From Microbacterium salsuginis (lineage in GTDB: Bacteria > Actinomycetota > Actinomycetes > Actinomycetales > Microbacteriaceae), in assembly GCF_012524205.1 (NCBI RefSeq), contig NZ_JABACI010000002.1, forward strand, positions 186,001 to 250,000: a DNA stretch of 64,000 nt, in the 5' to 3' direction. Under the pieces are notes generated by a model, which was not told the DNA's origin, ran no database searches, and was given only the letters and a program-made list of their open reading frames with translations. This document shows positions 34,501-43,617 of the stretch, piece by piece. How positions within the stretch are numbered: position 1 is the stretch's first letter; every line of letters starts with the position of its first letter. A program made the translations under genes and the position numbers.

Positions 34501-36072
34501 TCACTCAGCGAAGCGGTTCTTCATCGCATTCGCATTGGCGTTGCCGTGCGACTTGCCCGGCGAGGACACCCCGTTGACCGTCGAGGTGTCGAACGCGAAC
34601 GTCAGCACGGCGGCGGCCACGGCATCCGCGTTCACATCCAGCGCGTACGTGTTGACGTTGCCGACGAGGTCGTAGTCCTCGGCAAGCAGCGCGTACAGCG
34701 CCTCGTCCTGACCCTCGCCGGTGAGGTTGTCGCACGCGGCGTGGTAGCACGGGTCGTAGGAAGCGCCCGCGACGCCGCCGTACACCTCGGCCTCGGCGAC
34801 GGTCTTCTCGACCTCCGCGCCGGTGAACAGGCCCCCGGCCGGGACGCCCACGGCGATGAAGGGGCCGTAGTCGCTCCGACCCGAGAACTCGCTGTCCTGG
34901 AACGGCTCGCCGCGGTCGGTGTAGAACTGCTCGAAGACGTCCTCGATCTGGGCCGAGCCCTCGGGGATGAAGCCCTCTTCGGCGGTGCCGCCGGAGTTGT
35001 CGCCGTCGTAGATTCCGAACATGTAGTTCGGCGAGCCGATCATGTCGAAGTTGAGGTACAGGGCGAGGTCGGCGATCTGCTCCTCCGACAGGTTCGCCAC
35101 GTAGTGCTCCGAACCGAGCAGGCCGCTCTCTTCGGCGCCCCACCAGGCGAAGCGCACGGTGTTGTTCGGCTTGACCTTCTGCATCTGGATCGCGGTCTCG
35201 AGCAGTCCGGCACTGCCGGTGCCGTTGTCGTTGATCCCCGCGCCGTCCTGCACGCTGTCGAGGTGGGCGCCTGCCATCACGGTGTTGGAATCGTCGCCGG
35301 CCGCCGTCTCGGCGAAGACGTTGTAGGTCGTGCGGATGTCGGCGTCGTAGTCGACCGTCACGGTGACCGTGGCCCCCGGGGTGGTGGCAAGGTCGGCACC
35401 GGCCGAGTACGTCGCGAACACTGCGGGGATGGTGAGGCCGGTCGCGTCGCCGATCATGCCGACGAGGCTGTCGTCACCGGTGTTGTTCATGATGATGACG
35501 CCGGCCGCACCGGCTGCCTGGGCGTTGACGGCCTTCACGGCGAAGCCGCAGCCGCCGCGCTGGATCAGTGCGATCGAGCCCGCGGGGAATCCGGCGAAGT
35601 CGGCGGCCGTGCAGCCGCCCGTGTTGTCGGGCGAGGGCAGGTCGACCGGCACGAGCGGCGCCGTCGCCGTCCCCTCGGGGCTGCCGGTGTCGAACTCGTT
35701 CCGCACGAAGTCGTCGCCGTCGACGAAGGTCCTCGGATTCGGCGAGACGCGGATGAGCGCGTTGTTCTCGTCGAAGTACTCGAATTCGAACTCCTGCACC
35801 TCCGGCGCGTACCCGGCCTGCTCGAGCTGCTCGACGACGTAGTCGACGGATGCGGCATAACCGGGCCTGCCCGAGGCGCGGTCGCCGTGCTCGTCGGCGA
35901 TGGCCTGGAACGCCTCGAGATGCTGCATCACCCCGTCGAGCGTCACCGCCTTCGTGATCTTGTCGACCGAGTTGTTGTTCGGTCCGGCGTAGGCGGGTGT
36001 CGCGAGTACGACGCTCGCACCGAGTGCCGCCGCGGTGGCGATGGCCAGGGTGCGCCTGTTCCTGATCGGCAT
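34501..36072 (-). CDS. Secreted M28-family aminopeptidase with PA domain
   Basis: This 523-aa protein has a Sec signal peptide ending TPAYA-GPN near residue 29. A PA insert follows (GCTAADFAGFPAGSIALIQRGGCGF, a lid-like protein-interaction region, read in parts), then an M28 di-zinc peptidase domain: AGAHLDSV (His, Asp ligands), GINDNGTGSAG, WWGAEESGLLGS (catalytic Glu) and NFDMIGSP. It resembles the Streptomyces griseus aminopeptidase group that removes N-terminal residues outside the cell. ATG at 36072 has GGAGAGGG 9 bases upstream. The ending is Asn/Ala/Lys-rich without a sorting motif. It has its own promoter and terminator. Confidence 0.9.
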   Translation of the reverse strand: MPIRNRRTLAIATAAALGASVVLATPAYAGPNNNSVDKITKAVTLDGVMQHLEAFQAIADEHGDRASGRPGYAASVDYVVEQLEQAGYAPEVQEFEFEYFDENNALIRVSPNPRTFVDGDDFVRNEFDTGSPEGTATAPLVPVDLPSPDNTGGCTAADFAGFPAGSIALIQRGGCGFAVKAVNAQAAGAAGVIIMNNTGDDSLVGMIGDATGLTIPAVFATYSAGADLATTPGATVTVTVDYDADIRTTYNVFAETAAGDDSNTVMAGAHLDSVQDGAGINDNGTGSAGLLETAIQMQKVKPNNTVRFAWWGAEESGLLGSEHYVANLSEEQIADLALYLNFDMIGSPNYMFGIYDGDNSGGTAEEGFIPEGSAQIEDVFEQFYTDRGEPFQDSEFSGRSDYGPFIAVGVPAGGLFTGAEVEKTVAEAEVYGGVAGASYDPCYHAACDNLTGEGQDEALYALLAEDYDLVGNVNTYALDVNADAVAAAVLTFAFDTSTVNGVSSPGKSHGNANANAMKNRFAE

Positions 36073-36203
36073 GGTTGTGCCCTCTCCGCCGACGACCCCT
36101 CTGGCGTCGGCTCTGGGCGGGATGCTTCCACAGCCCAGGCCTGAGCGCCAGACCCCGGGCGGGAACGTCATGCAAGCCTCATGTGGCTCACGCGGACGGA
36201 AGC

Positions 36204-36229
36204 GGGCGGATGCCGTACGGCATCCGCCC
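36204..36229 (-). terminator. Palindromic terminator after the gdx gene
   Basis: GGGCGGATGCC-GTAC-GGCATCCGCCC forms an 11-bp perfect stem with a 4-base loop, 6 bases after the exporter stop codon. Confidence 0.7.
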
Positions 36230-36234
36230 CGCCG

Positions 36235-36555
36235 TCAGTCGTGGCTGACGAGCTTGAGGCCCACGATGCAGCCGACGAGGCCGAGGATGAGCAGCGTCTT
36301 GACGATCGAGAAATCCTCGTCACCGGTGATCATCGCGTAGACGACGGTGAGCGACGCGCCGATGCCCACCCAGACCGCGTAGGCGGTGCCGGTCGAGATG
36401 TCGCGCATGGCCCACGCGAGTCCGCCCATGCTGGCGACCAGGGCGACGCCGAAGACGACGCTCGGCCAGAGCTTGGTGAAGCCCTCGGACTTGCCGAGCG
36501 CGGTCGCCCACACGGCCTCGAGGACGCCTGAGACGATGAGAATGATCCACGACAT
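36235..36555 (-). CDS. gdx: SMR-family guanidinium exporter Gdx (SugE-type)
   Basis: This 106-aa protein has four transmembrane helices and works as a dual-topology dimer exchanging guanidinium for protons in the plasma membrane. It begins MSWIILIVSGVLEAVWATALGK; Glu13 is the essential proton/substrate glutamate of the SMR family, and the Gdx/SugE subtype is indicated by the N-terminus and GTAYAVWVGIGA. The assignment to guanidinium rather than drugs rests mainly on the guanidine-III riboswitch just upstream. The ribosome binding site AGGAGG (about 36562-36567) lies immediately after the riboswitch pseudoknot strand, so ligand binding probably controls translation. Confidence 0.93.
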   Translation of the reverse strand: MSWIILIVSGVLEAVWATALGKSEGFTKLWPSVVFGVALVASMGGLAWAMRDISTGTAYAVWVGIGASLTVVYAMITGDEDFSIVKTLLILGLVGCIVGLKLVSHD

Positions 36556-36568
36556 GAGTGTGCCTCCT

Positions 36569-36609
36569 GGCCAGTCTTGTCGCTCACCGGGTACTGAACC
36601 CTCGTCCGG
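36569..36609 (-). ncRNA. Guanidine-III riboswitch (ykkC-III class)
   Basis: The 41-base minus-strand RNA starts CCGGACGAGG, continues with GUACCCGGU and has GACAAGAC near its 3' end. These are the conserved blocks of the guanidine-III class, in the same order and with the same total length as the structurally studied actinobacterial example, as I remember it. CCGG/CCGG forms P1. The loop segment GGUUCAGU can pair with ACUGGCC at the 3' end to form the pseudoknot, with co-varied bases relative to that example. The ribosome binding site follows within 2 bases, which suggests translational control of gdx: guanidine stabilises the fold and should expose it. Confidence 0.9.
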
Positions 36610-36671
36610 GGACCCGGTCGGGATCCGGTTTTCAGGCTACCCGACGGCCCTGGGCAGGGCCTGGGCAGCGG

Positions 36672-37568
36672 TCACACCAGGAACAGTCCGTCGAGCAGCC
36701 CGGGATTGTGGGCGTGGACGAGCACCAGGAAGACGACGGCGTCGAAGAGCAGGTGCACCGTGACCACGTAGGCGAGCGAGCGGGTCTTGAAGAAGATGAA
36801 CCCCTGCAGCAGCGCGAACGGGATCGTCAGCAGAGGCCCCCACTCGCGATACCCCAGCTCCCACAGGAACGACACGAACACGATCGCCTGCAGAGCGTTG
36901 GCCTGCCAGTCCGGGAAGTGCCGTCGCAGCAGCGCGAAGCAGGTGCAGATGAAGAACAGCTCGTCCCAGATGCCGACCGCCCCCACCCCCACGAACAGCC
37001 TCGCGATGAGGTCGGGAGTGTCGACGACCGGCCAGTTCTGGTAGACGCCCGACGTGATGAAGTAGAACGGCAGGATCAGCCATCCGAGCACGAGCACGGC
37101 GACCAGCCAAGTCCACTGGAACGTCGTCCAGCGCCCGCCGCCTCGCCAGGGGAATCGGATCGCGTGATCGCGGTAGACCCAGCGCGAGATCACGTAGGGC
37201 ACCGCGACCGCTCCCCCGAGGGCGACGGCGAACCTCAGGAACGCGAGGTTGTCGAGCTGCGCCTCGAGCGGGATCGCACTCACGATGAGCAGGCCGACAG
37301 CGATCAGCGACAGGTCCCGCAACAGCGAGGGATTGCGGATGCCGGTGGCCGCGGCATCCGCCATCCCCACGCCTTCGGCGACGGCACTTCGACCGCGCTC
37401 GAGAAGCAGGGCCACCAGCAACCCTGCCGCCAGGAGAGCCCAACCCAGCCAGGGGATGCGTGCCACGAAGAACGCGGGTGCGGCCAGGCACACCAGCAGG
37501 GCCGGTGCCAGACGCCAGGACCATGCGGGGCGCGCCAGGACCGGGGCGGCTGCGGGGTGTGCGGGCAT
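36672..37568 (-). CDS. CPBP-like intramembrane protein with degenerate catalytic motif
   Basis: This 298-aa protein has about eight transmembrane segments, and its C-terminal half resembles the CPBP (CAAX protease and bacteriocin-processing) fold. The catalytic EExxxR motif is replaced by WDELFFICTC (Asp202-Glu203, no Arg at the expected place), and the later His motif appears as TVHLLFDAVV. It may be inactive as a protease or use the altered pair. ATG at 37568 was chosen because the preceding gene stops 19 bases upstream; the ribosome binding site is weak. It follows an MFS transporter gene in the same operon. Confidence 0.65.
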   Translation of the reverse strand: MPAHPAAAPVLARPAWSWRLAPALLVCLAAPAFFVARIPWLGWALLAAGLLVALLLERGRSAVAEGVGMADAAATGIRNPSLLRDLSLIAVGLLIVSAIPLEAQLDNLAFLRFAVALGGAVAVPYVISRWVYRDHAIRFPWRGGGRWTTFQWTWLVAVLVLGWLILPFYFITSGVYQNWPVVDTPDLIARLFVGVGAVGIWDELFFICTCFALLRRHFPDWQANALQAIVFVSFLWELGYREWGPLLTIPFALLQGFIFFKTRSLAYVVTVHLLFDAVVFLVLVHAHNPGLLDGLFLV

Positions 37569-37587
37569 GCGTGTCGCTGCTTTCGGA

Positions 37588-38925
37588 TCAGTGGTCGAGC
37601 GGGTGGTCGATCTCATCCTTCGCCATGCGCGCGACCACATACGCGATCGCGCCGAGGAACAGCGGGATGACTCCGGCGGCGATGAAGATCGTCTCGATCG
37701 GCACGACCTCCGCGAGCGGCCCCGCAAGGGCCATCGACAGCGGCATGAGGGCGAGCGAGACGAAGAAGTCGAGGCTCGAGATACGGCCCAGCATGTGCCG
37801 TGGCACGCGGCGCTGGAGCAGGGTTCCCCAGATCACGTTCCCGTAGCTGAAGCCGAAGCCGACGAGGAAGAGGCACAGTGCCATCAGCCAGTACTCGTGC
37901 GTGATGCCCACGACGGCGAACGGCAGCGTGCTGACGCCCCACACGCCGATCATCACGGTGAGGTAGCGACGGGGCAGCCTCATGGATGACACCACGATCG
38001 ACCCGACCACGCCCCCGATTCCGTAGATCGCCAGCAGGAATCCGAACCACCGAGGGTCTTCGCCGATCCGATCCCGTGTGATGAACGGCAGCAGCACCTC
38101 CTCGGGCCCGAGGAAGACCAGCACCCAGCCGGTGGCGAACAGCAGGGTCCACAGCAGCCACGGGGTGCGGACCGTGAACACGACCGCTTCGCGCAGGTCG
38201 TGGAAGACGCCCCGCACTCCTTCGGGTGTCTCATGCGCCTCATCCGCAGGGTTCTGATCGGCACCGGACGGCGGCTCGGGACGGACGAAGAGCAGCAGCA
38301 CCAGCGCGACGGCGTGGGCGGCGACGACACCCCACGCCGCATGCGCAGGGGCGAGCACGGCCGCGACGATCATGCCGGCGGCGGCGGGCCCGGCCGCCTG
38401 CTGCAGCGCGGGCCTGATCGCTCCCTCGAGCCCGTTGGCGGCCAGCAGCTGAGCCGGGGGCAGGATCCGCGGCAGGATCGCGCTGTAGGCCGGAAAGAAG
38501 AACCCCGCCCCGGCGCCCAGCACGAAGGCGACGATCACGAGGTGCGGGATCGTCGCGACGCCGACCACGCCGGCGACCGCGACGGACGTGATGGCGAGCA
38601 GGTTCACGACTTCGACGAGACGCAGCAGAAGCCGGCGCGGCACGCGGTCGGCCGCGATGCCACCGGGGATCGCGCACAGCAGCAGCCCCACCGCGTTGGC
38701 CGCGGCGACGGCCGACAGCTCGACCGGGCCGCCGCCGGCGTCGATCACGGTGTAGACCATCACCACGGCCCACATCCCCGCGCCGAAGATCGACAGTACG
38801 ACCGCGCCGAAGAGCATGCGGAAGTCGCGGTGCGCGAGCGGCCGCACGAACCTCCAGCGGTCGCGAGGCCCCGCGGGCTCCGGCATGGGCACCGGTCCCG
38901 TCACCGGCCCCGGGACTCCGCTCAT
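37588..38925 (-). CDS. MFS transporter (EntS-like group)
   Basis: This 445-aa protein has twelve predicted transmembrane helices. The MFS loop motif between helices 2 and 3 appears as GGIAADRVPRRLLL, and a long central cytoplasmic loop (RPEPPSGADQNPADEAHETP) separates the two halves. It resembles the MFS_3 group that exports enterobactin-like compounds and drugs, but no substrate is implied here. ATG at 38925 overlaps the trmB stop by 4 bases. It is followed by the CPBP-like gene. Confidence 0.85.
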   Translation of the reverse strand: MSGVPGPVTGPVPMPEPAGPRDRWRFVRPLAHRDFRMLFGAVVLSIFGAGMWAVVMVYTVIDAGGGPVELSAVAAANAVGLLLCAIPGGIAADRVPRRLLLRLVEVVNLLAITSVAVAGVVGVATIPHLVIVAFVLGAGAGFFFPAYSAILPRILPPAQLLAANGLEGAIRPALQQAAGPAAAGMIVAAVLAPAHAAWGVVAAHAVALVLLLFVRPEPPSGADQNPADEAHETPEGVRGVFHDLREAVVFTVRTPWLLWTLLFATGWVLVFLGPEEVLLPFITRDRIGEDPRWFGFLLAIYGIGGVVGSIVVSSMRLPRRYLTVMIGVWGVSTLPFAVVGITHEYWLMALCLFLVGFGFSYGNVIWGTLLQRRVPRHMLGRISSLDFFVSLALMPLSMALAGPLAEVVPIETIFIAAGVIPLFLGAIAYVVARMAKDEIDHPLDH

Positions 38926-39668
38926 GTGCGGTCCGCGCGCCGATACGACAGGTCGCGGATGTCGCGACCCACGCGGGCGCCCTTGCGCTCGAAGGCGGTG
39001 AGCGCCCTCCGGTCGAAACGTGGCGCCCAGTCTCCGTCGAACGCCGGGACGTAGTCAGGTGCGCTGCCCATGACGGCCCGCATCTGCAGGGCGTAGTCCT
39101 CCCAGTCGGTGGCCAGGCGCAGCATCCCGCCGTCCTTGAGGGCTCTCGCCGCGATCGCGGCGAACTCCGGCGTCACGAGTCGTCGCTTGGTGTGCTTCTT
39201 CTTGTGCCACGGGTCAGGGAAGAAGACCCAGAGTTCGTCGACGGATGCCTCGGGCAGCAGGTGCTGCAGCACCTCCGGCGCGTTCGCCTCGACCAAGCGC
39301 AGGTTCTCGGCCCCGGCCCGCTCCGCGTCGAGCATGGTGCGGGCCAGACCCGCCCGGAACACCTCGATCGCGAGGAAGTCGGTTGCGGGATCCGACGTCG
39401 CCGCGTGGACGATGGCGTGGCCCTGCCCGGAGCCGATCTCGGCGACGAGCGGTGCCTCCCGGCCCCACACCGCGACGGGGTCGATCGTCGAGCCGGGCAG
39501 GATGCTGGTCGCTGCGGAGTCGCGCGGCGCGTCGATGACGTATCGCGGGGCGAGCTCGACCCACGCGCGCTCCTGTGCCTCGGACATGCGTCCGCTCCGG
39601 CGGACGAACGACACCGGTCGCTCGCGGAAGCGGCCAGGCTCGGGCGAGGTCGGGGCGGGGTCGGTCAC
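38922..39668 (-). CDS. trmB: tRNA (guanine-N7-)-methyltransferase
   Basis: TrmB methylates G46 in the variable loop of tRNAs using SAM. The 248-aa protein carries LVAEIGSGQGHAIVHAA (SAM-binding), FLAIEVFRAGLART, and the signature FFPDPWHKKKHTKRRL. The start ATG at 39668 lies 21 bases after the DUF3097 stop. An N-terminal extension rich in Pro/Arg precedes the fold. It is cotranscribed with DUF3097 upstream and with the MFS gene downstream. Confidence 0.95.
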   Translation of the reverse strand: MTDPAPTSPEPGRFRERPVSFVRRSGRMSEAQERAWVELAPRYVIDAPRDSAATSILPGSTIDPVAVWGREAPLVAEIGSGQGHAIVHAATSDPATDFLAIEVFRAGLARTMLDAERAGAENLRLVEANAPEVLQHLLPEASVDELWVFFPDPWHKKKHTKRRLVTPEFAAIAARALKDGGMLRLATDWEDYALQMRAVMGSAPDYVPAFDGDWAPRFDRRALTAFERKGARVGRDIRDLSYRRADRT

Positions 39669-39689
39669 CTCACCAGGCTACGCGGCGGG

Positions 39690-40532
39690 TCAGACGGGCT
39701 CGGTCACGAAGTCGATGAGCTCCTCGACGCGGCCGAGGAAGGCGGGCTCCAGGTCGCGGTAGGACTTCACCGAGGCGAGGATGCGCTGCCACGCGCGGGC
39801 GAGATCGGCCTGATCGCGCGCCGGCCAGCCGAGCGCGCGGCACACACCCACCTTGAACTCGATGCCGCGGGGCACCTCGGGCCAGCGCTCGATGCCGACC
39901 GCGCGCGGCGTGACGCACTGCCAGACGTCGATCCACGGGTGACCGACGATGAGCACGTGTGCGCCGTGCGGTCCGCGTGCGACGGCGTCGGCGATGCGGG
40001 ACTCCTTCGAGTTCGGCACGAGGTGATCGACGAGCACGCCGTAGCGGCGCTGCCGCGAGGGCGGCTCTTCGCCGAGCGCAGCATCCAGCAGGTCGATGCC
40101 CTGCAGGTACTCCACCACGACGCCCTCGGCGCGCAGGTCGTCACCCCACACGCGTTCGACAAGCTCGGCGTCGTGCCGGCCCTCCACGAGGATGCGGCTC
40201 GCCCGGGCCGTCCGGGCACGCGTGTCGGCGGCGGCGAACGATCCCGACGCGGTGCGCCGCGGTCCGGTCTGGGCGGGCGCTGCGGCCGGGGCCACGAGGA
40301 CGACGTCGCCGCCGTCGACCAGGAAGCCCGGACCGAGCGGGAACATGCGCCGCCGGCCATGACGGTCCTCGAGCTCGACCAGTCCCGACGACACCCCTAC
40401 GACGGCGCCGCAGTATCCGTCGTCGGCGACCTCGACGACGAGATCGCGGGATGCCGCGACGCGGGGCAGTTCGCGCCGGCCATGGCCCTGCCATCCGGTC
40501 GCGAGCACATCGGCACCGTAGCGGTCGTTCAT
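39690..40532 (-). CDS. DUF3097 family protein
   Basis: This 280-aa cytosolic protein begins MNDRYGADVLATGWQGHGRRELPRV in part, the typical start of the actinobacterial DUF3097 family. Other recognisable parts are ILVEGRHDAELVERVWGDDLR, which resembles a Toprim-like motif (glutamate near the start), HLVPNSKESRIAD and VGHPWIDVWQCV. The Toprim resemblance suggests nucleic-acid chemistry but is inference. ATG at 40532 has GGAGG 6 bases upstream. It is the first gene of the DUF3097-trmB-MFS-CPBP operon and is divergent from the TPM gene. Confidence 0.85.
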   Translation of the reverse strand: MNDRYGADVLATGWQGHGRRELPRVAASRDLVVEVADDGYCGAVVGVSSGLVELEDRHGRRRMFPLGPGFLVDGGDVVLVAPAAAPAQTGPRRTASGSFAAADTRARTARASRILVEGRHDAELVERVWGDDLRAEGVVVEYLQGIDLLDAALGEEPPSRQRRYGVLVDHLVPNSKESRIADAVARGPHGAHVLIVGHPWIDVWQCVTPRAVGIERWPEVPRGIEFKVGVCRALGWPARDQADLARAWQRILASVKSYRDLEPAFLGRVEELIDFVTEPV

Positions 40533-40727
40533 CGTCGTCCTCCGGATCGGAAACCCTACCGGCCCGGTGCGACCGATGCCCGGAGCGACCCGCCTCACCG
40601 CGAGACCCGGGCGGGGAGGTACGTTCTCGGCGAACACACATCCCCGGACGGTCGCGCAGGCTACCGTCGTATCACCGCGTCTGAATAGACTCGCGGGAGG
40701 GGAACCCGCTTCCCAGAGGGGTGATCG

Positions 40728-42755
40728 ATGCGACGGCGACGGGCTGCAGCGTGGATGGCGGTCGCGGCAGTCGCGGCGACGATCTTCGGAGGCTCGGCCG
40801 CGGTGGCGACTCCCCCGGTGGCGCTCGGCTCGGGGTATGTGCTCGATGACGCAGGGGTGCTCTCCTCCGGAGAGGAATCGGCGGCCCAAGGACGCCTGGA
40901 ACGGCTGAAGTCCGAGACCGGACTGGACCTGTGGGTCGTCTACGTCGATCAGTTCACGGATCCCGCGGCTGCGGCCGACTGGGCGAACCAGGCCGCCGAG
41001 GACAACGGGCTCGGCGTGACCCAGTACCTTCTCGCGGTGTCGACCGAGGGCCGGCAGTACTACCTCTCCGGCGACTCGGCCGGCCCGCTCACCGAGGAGC
41101 AGCTGGGCGCGATCGAGCAGGACCGGATCCAGCCGGCTCTGATGCGCGACGACTGGCTGGGCGCGGCGACGGCGGCGGCGGACGGCATCACCGCCGCCGA
41201 AGGCGGCGCGTCGGGCGGGAACGAGTCCGGTGCCGCGGGCGGTGCCTCATGGCTGACCTGGCTGCTCGTGGTCATCGTCGTGATCGTGGGCATCGTGCTG
41301 CTCGTGATGTTCCTGCGACGCCGGCGCAAGACGGGGTCGGTCGGGGCGGGTCCTGCCGGCGCTCCGCAGTTGAGCATCGAAGACCTGGAGCGACGCGCAG
41401 CCTCGCTGCTGGTCGAGACCGACGATGCTCTGAAGACGAGCGCCCAGGAGCTGGGGTTCGCCAGGGCGCAGTTCGGCGACGCGGCGACCGCCGAGTTCGA
41501 AGCCGCCCTCGCGACCGCGCAGCAGAACCTCGACGAGGCCTTCTCGCTCAAGCAGCAGCTCGACGACGCGACGCCGGATGCCGAAGCCGACACGCGCGCG
41601 TGGAACGAGCGCGTCATCGCGCTCTGCGAGGCGGCCAACGCCCTCCTCGACGAGAAGGCGGCTGCGTTCGACGAACTGCGCAAGCTCGAGCAGAACGCCC
41701 CCGAAGCGCTCGCACGCGTCCACGAGGAGCGCGCGAAAGCGGCCGAGGCACTCGACGAGGCAGTGCGGCGCCTGCAGACCCTGCAGTCCTCGTACGCAGC
41801 CGAAGCGCTGGCCACGGTCGCCGACAACCCGGAGCAGGCTCGCCAGCGGCTCGCGTTCGCCGACGAGCAGCTCACTGCCGCGCAGAGCGCCATCGGCGCG
41901 GGCAACGGAGGGCAGGCGGCTGTCGGCATCCGCGCCGCCGAAGAGGCCGTCGGCCAGGCGGAGCTGCTCGAGAAGGCGATCGACAAGCTCGCGACCGACC
42001 TGGCCGAAGGCGAGAGGAGCGCGACCGCGCTGGTCGCAGAACTAGAGAGCGACATCGCCGCGGCATCCGCCCTCCCCGACCCCGACGGTCGCGTCGCCGG
42101 CGTCATCGCCGCGACGCGGCAGCAGCTCGAAGCCGCCCGCGAGCACCTCACCGGCGCGGCGAAGCGACCCCTCGTCGCGCTGCAGAGCCTCGAGGCGGCG
42201 AACGCCCAGATCGACGCGCTGACGCAGGGCGTGCGGGATGCCGAGGCCAAAGCGCAGCGCGCACGCCAGATGGTCGGCCAGGTCATCCTGCAGGCACAGG
42301 CGCAGGTGTCGACGGCGGAGGACTACATCACCGCGCGGCGCGGTGCCGTCGGCGCCGAGGCGCGGACGAGGCTCGCGGAGGCGGGCGCCTCGCTGGCCCG
42401 CGCGCAGGCGATGCAGCAGAGCGACCCTGAGCAGGCGATGCAGCATGCGCAGCGTGCCGACCAGCTCGCCGGCCTCGCGATTCAGCTCGCCCAGGGAGAT
42501 GTCGGCGCGTTCGGCGGTGCCGGGGGCGGCGGCGGCATGTTCGGCGGGGGCCAGTCGTCGGGCGGCGGTGGCATGCTGGGTGCCGTGCTCGGCGGAATCG
42601 TCTTGAACTCCATGCTCGGCGGCGGACGCTCGTCCGGCGGCTCGGGCGGCCTCGGCGGCATGTTCGGCGGCGGCTCGTCCGGCGGCGGCGGCTTCCGTCC
42701 CGGCAGCTTCGGCGGCGGCGGCACACGCGCCCGACGTGGAGGTGGTCGCTTCTGA
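40728..42755 (+). CDS. TPM-domain membrane protein with long coiled coil and Gly-rich tail
   Basis: This 675-aa protein has an N-terminal signal sequence and an extracytoplasmic TPM (TLP18.3/Psb32/MOLO-1) domain (YVLDDAGVLSSGEE onwards, residues about 37-155). A transmembrane helix follows (WLTWLLVVIVVIVGIVLLVMF, about 174-195). A cytoplasmic Ala/Glu-rich coiled coil covers about 220-590, and the C-terminal tail of Gly/Ser/Phe repeats (GGGMFGGG, GGRSSGGSGG) ends with RARRGGGRF. ATG at 40728 has GAGGGG upstream and TAGACT (40685-40690) as -10 candidate. It is directly followed by pspA, so it may link envelope sensing to PspA. Confidence 0.8.
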   Translation: MRRRRAAAWMAVAAVAATIFGGSAAVATPPVALGSGYVLDDAGVLSSGEESAAQGRLERLKSETGLDLWVVYVDQFTDPAAAADWANQAAEDNGLGVTQYLLAVSTEGRQYYLSGDSAGPLTEEQLGAIEQDRIQPALMRDDWLGAATAAADGITAAEGGASGGNESGAAGGASWLTWLLVVIVVIVGIVLLVMFLRRRRKTGSVGAGPAGAPQLSIEDLERRAASLLVETDDALKTSAQELGFARAQFGDAATAEFEAALATAQQNLDEAFSLKQQLDDATPDAEADTRAWNERVIALCEAANALLDEKAAAFDELRKLEQNAPEALARVHEERAKAAEALDEAVRRLQTLQSSYAAEALATVADNPEQARQRLAFADEQLTAAQSAIGAGNGGQAAVGIRAAEEAVGQAELLEKAIDKLATDLAEGERSATALVAELESDIAAASALPDPDGRVAGVIAATRQQLEAAREHLTGAAKRPLVALQSLEAANAQIDALTQGVRDAEAKAQRARQMVGQVILQAQAQVSTAEDYITARRGAVGAEARTRLAEAGASLARAQAMQQSDPEQAMQHAQRADQLAGLAIQLAQGDVGAFGGAGGGGGMFGGGQSSGGGGMLGAVLGGIVLNSMLGGGRSSGGSGGLGGMFGGGSSGGGGFRPGSFGGGGTRARRGGGRF

Positions 42756-42861
42756 GCCTGCGTGCACGACGAGGCGCACACGCCCCGAACCATCCCGCCG
42801 CGCAGGCCGCGGCATCCTGAACCCGAACACCACGACTCTGTCCGACAAGGAAGGAAATACG

Positions 42862-43599
42862 ATGGCGAAGCAGTCCATCTTCGGTCGCATCTCGACCCTC
42901 ATGAAGGCGAACATCAACGCGCTCCTCGACTCTGCCGAGGACCCGCAGAAGATGCTCGACCAGCTGGTGCGCGACTACACCAACTCGATCGCCGATGCCG
43001 AGTCGGCGATCGCCGAGACGATCGGCAACCTGCGTCTGCTCGAGCGCGACCACCAGGAAGACATCCAGGCGGCGAACGAGTGGGGCAGCAAGGCTCTCGC
43101 CGCCAGCCGCAAGGCCGACGAGCTGCGGACGGCCGGCAACACGACCGACGCCGACAAGTTCGACAATCTCGCGAAGATCGCGCTGCAGCGCCAGATCAGC
43201 GAAGAGAACGAGGCGAAGGCGATCGCGCCGACCATCGCCGCCCAGAACGAGGTCGTCGACAAGCTCAAAGACGGCCTCAACGGCATGAAGCAGAAGCTCG
43301 AGCAGCTCAAGTCCAAGCGGACAGAGCTGCTCGCGCGCTCCAAGGTCGCCGAGGCCCAGACCAAGGTGCACGACGCCGTCCGGTCGATCGACGTCCTCGA
43401 CCCGACCAGCGAGCTCGGGCGGTTCGAAGACAAGGTCCGCCGGCAGGAGGCACTGGCCACCGGCAAGCAGGAGCTGGCGGCGTCGTCCCTGGACGCGCAG
43501 TTCAACCAGCTCGAGGACGTGGGCGAGCTCACCGAGGTCGAGGCGCGGCTGGCCGCGCTGAAGACCGGCGGCACGCCCCAGGCGGCCATCGGCAACTGA
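42862..43599 (+). CDS. pspA: PspA/IM30 family envelope-stress protein
   Basis: This 245-aa protein is almost wholly alpha-helical and belongs to the PspA/Vipp1 (ESCRT-III-like) family that forms membrane-binding rods and repairs or stabilises the inner membrane. It begins MAKQSIFGRISTLMKANINALLD, a typical amphipathic helix alpha0, then EDPQKMLDQLVRDYTNSI. ATG at 42862 has AAGGAAGG upstream. It is 106 bases downstream of the TPM gene with no terminator between, and is followed by a hairpin terminator. No pspB, pspC or pspF is visible, as usual in Actinobacteria. Confidence 0.93.
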   Translation: MAKQSIFGRISTLMKANINALLDSAEDPQKMLDQLVRDYTNSIADAESAIAETIGNLRLLERDHQEDIQAANEWGSKALAASRKADELRTAGNTTDADKFDNLAKIALQRQISEENEAKAIAPTIAAQNEVVDKLKDGLNGMKQKLEQLKSKRTELLARSKVAEAQTKVHDAVRSIDVLDPTSELGRFEDKVRRQEALATGKQELAASSLDAQFNQLEDVGELTEVEARLAALKTGGTPQAAIGN

Positions 43600-43617
43600 G
43601 CCGCGTGCGAACGGCAT

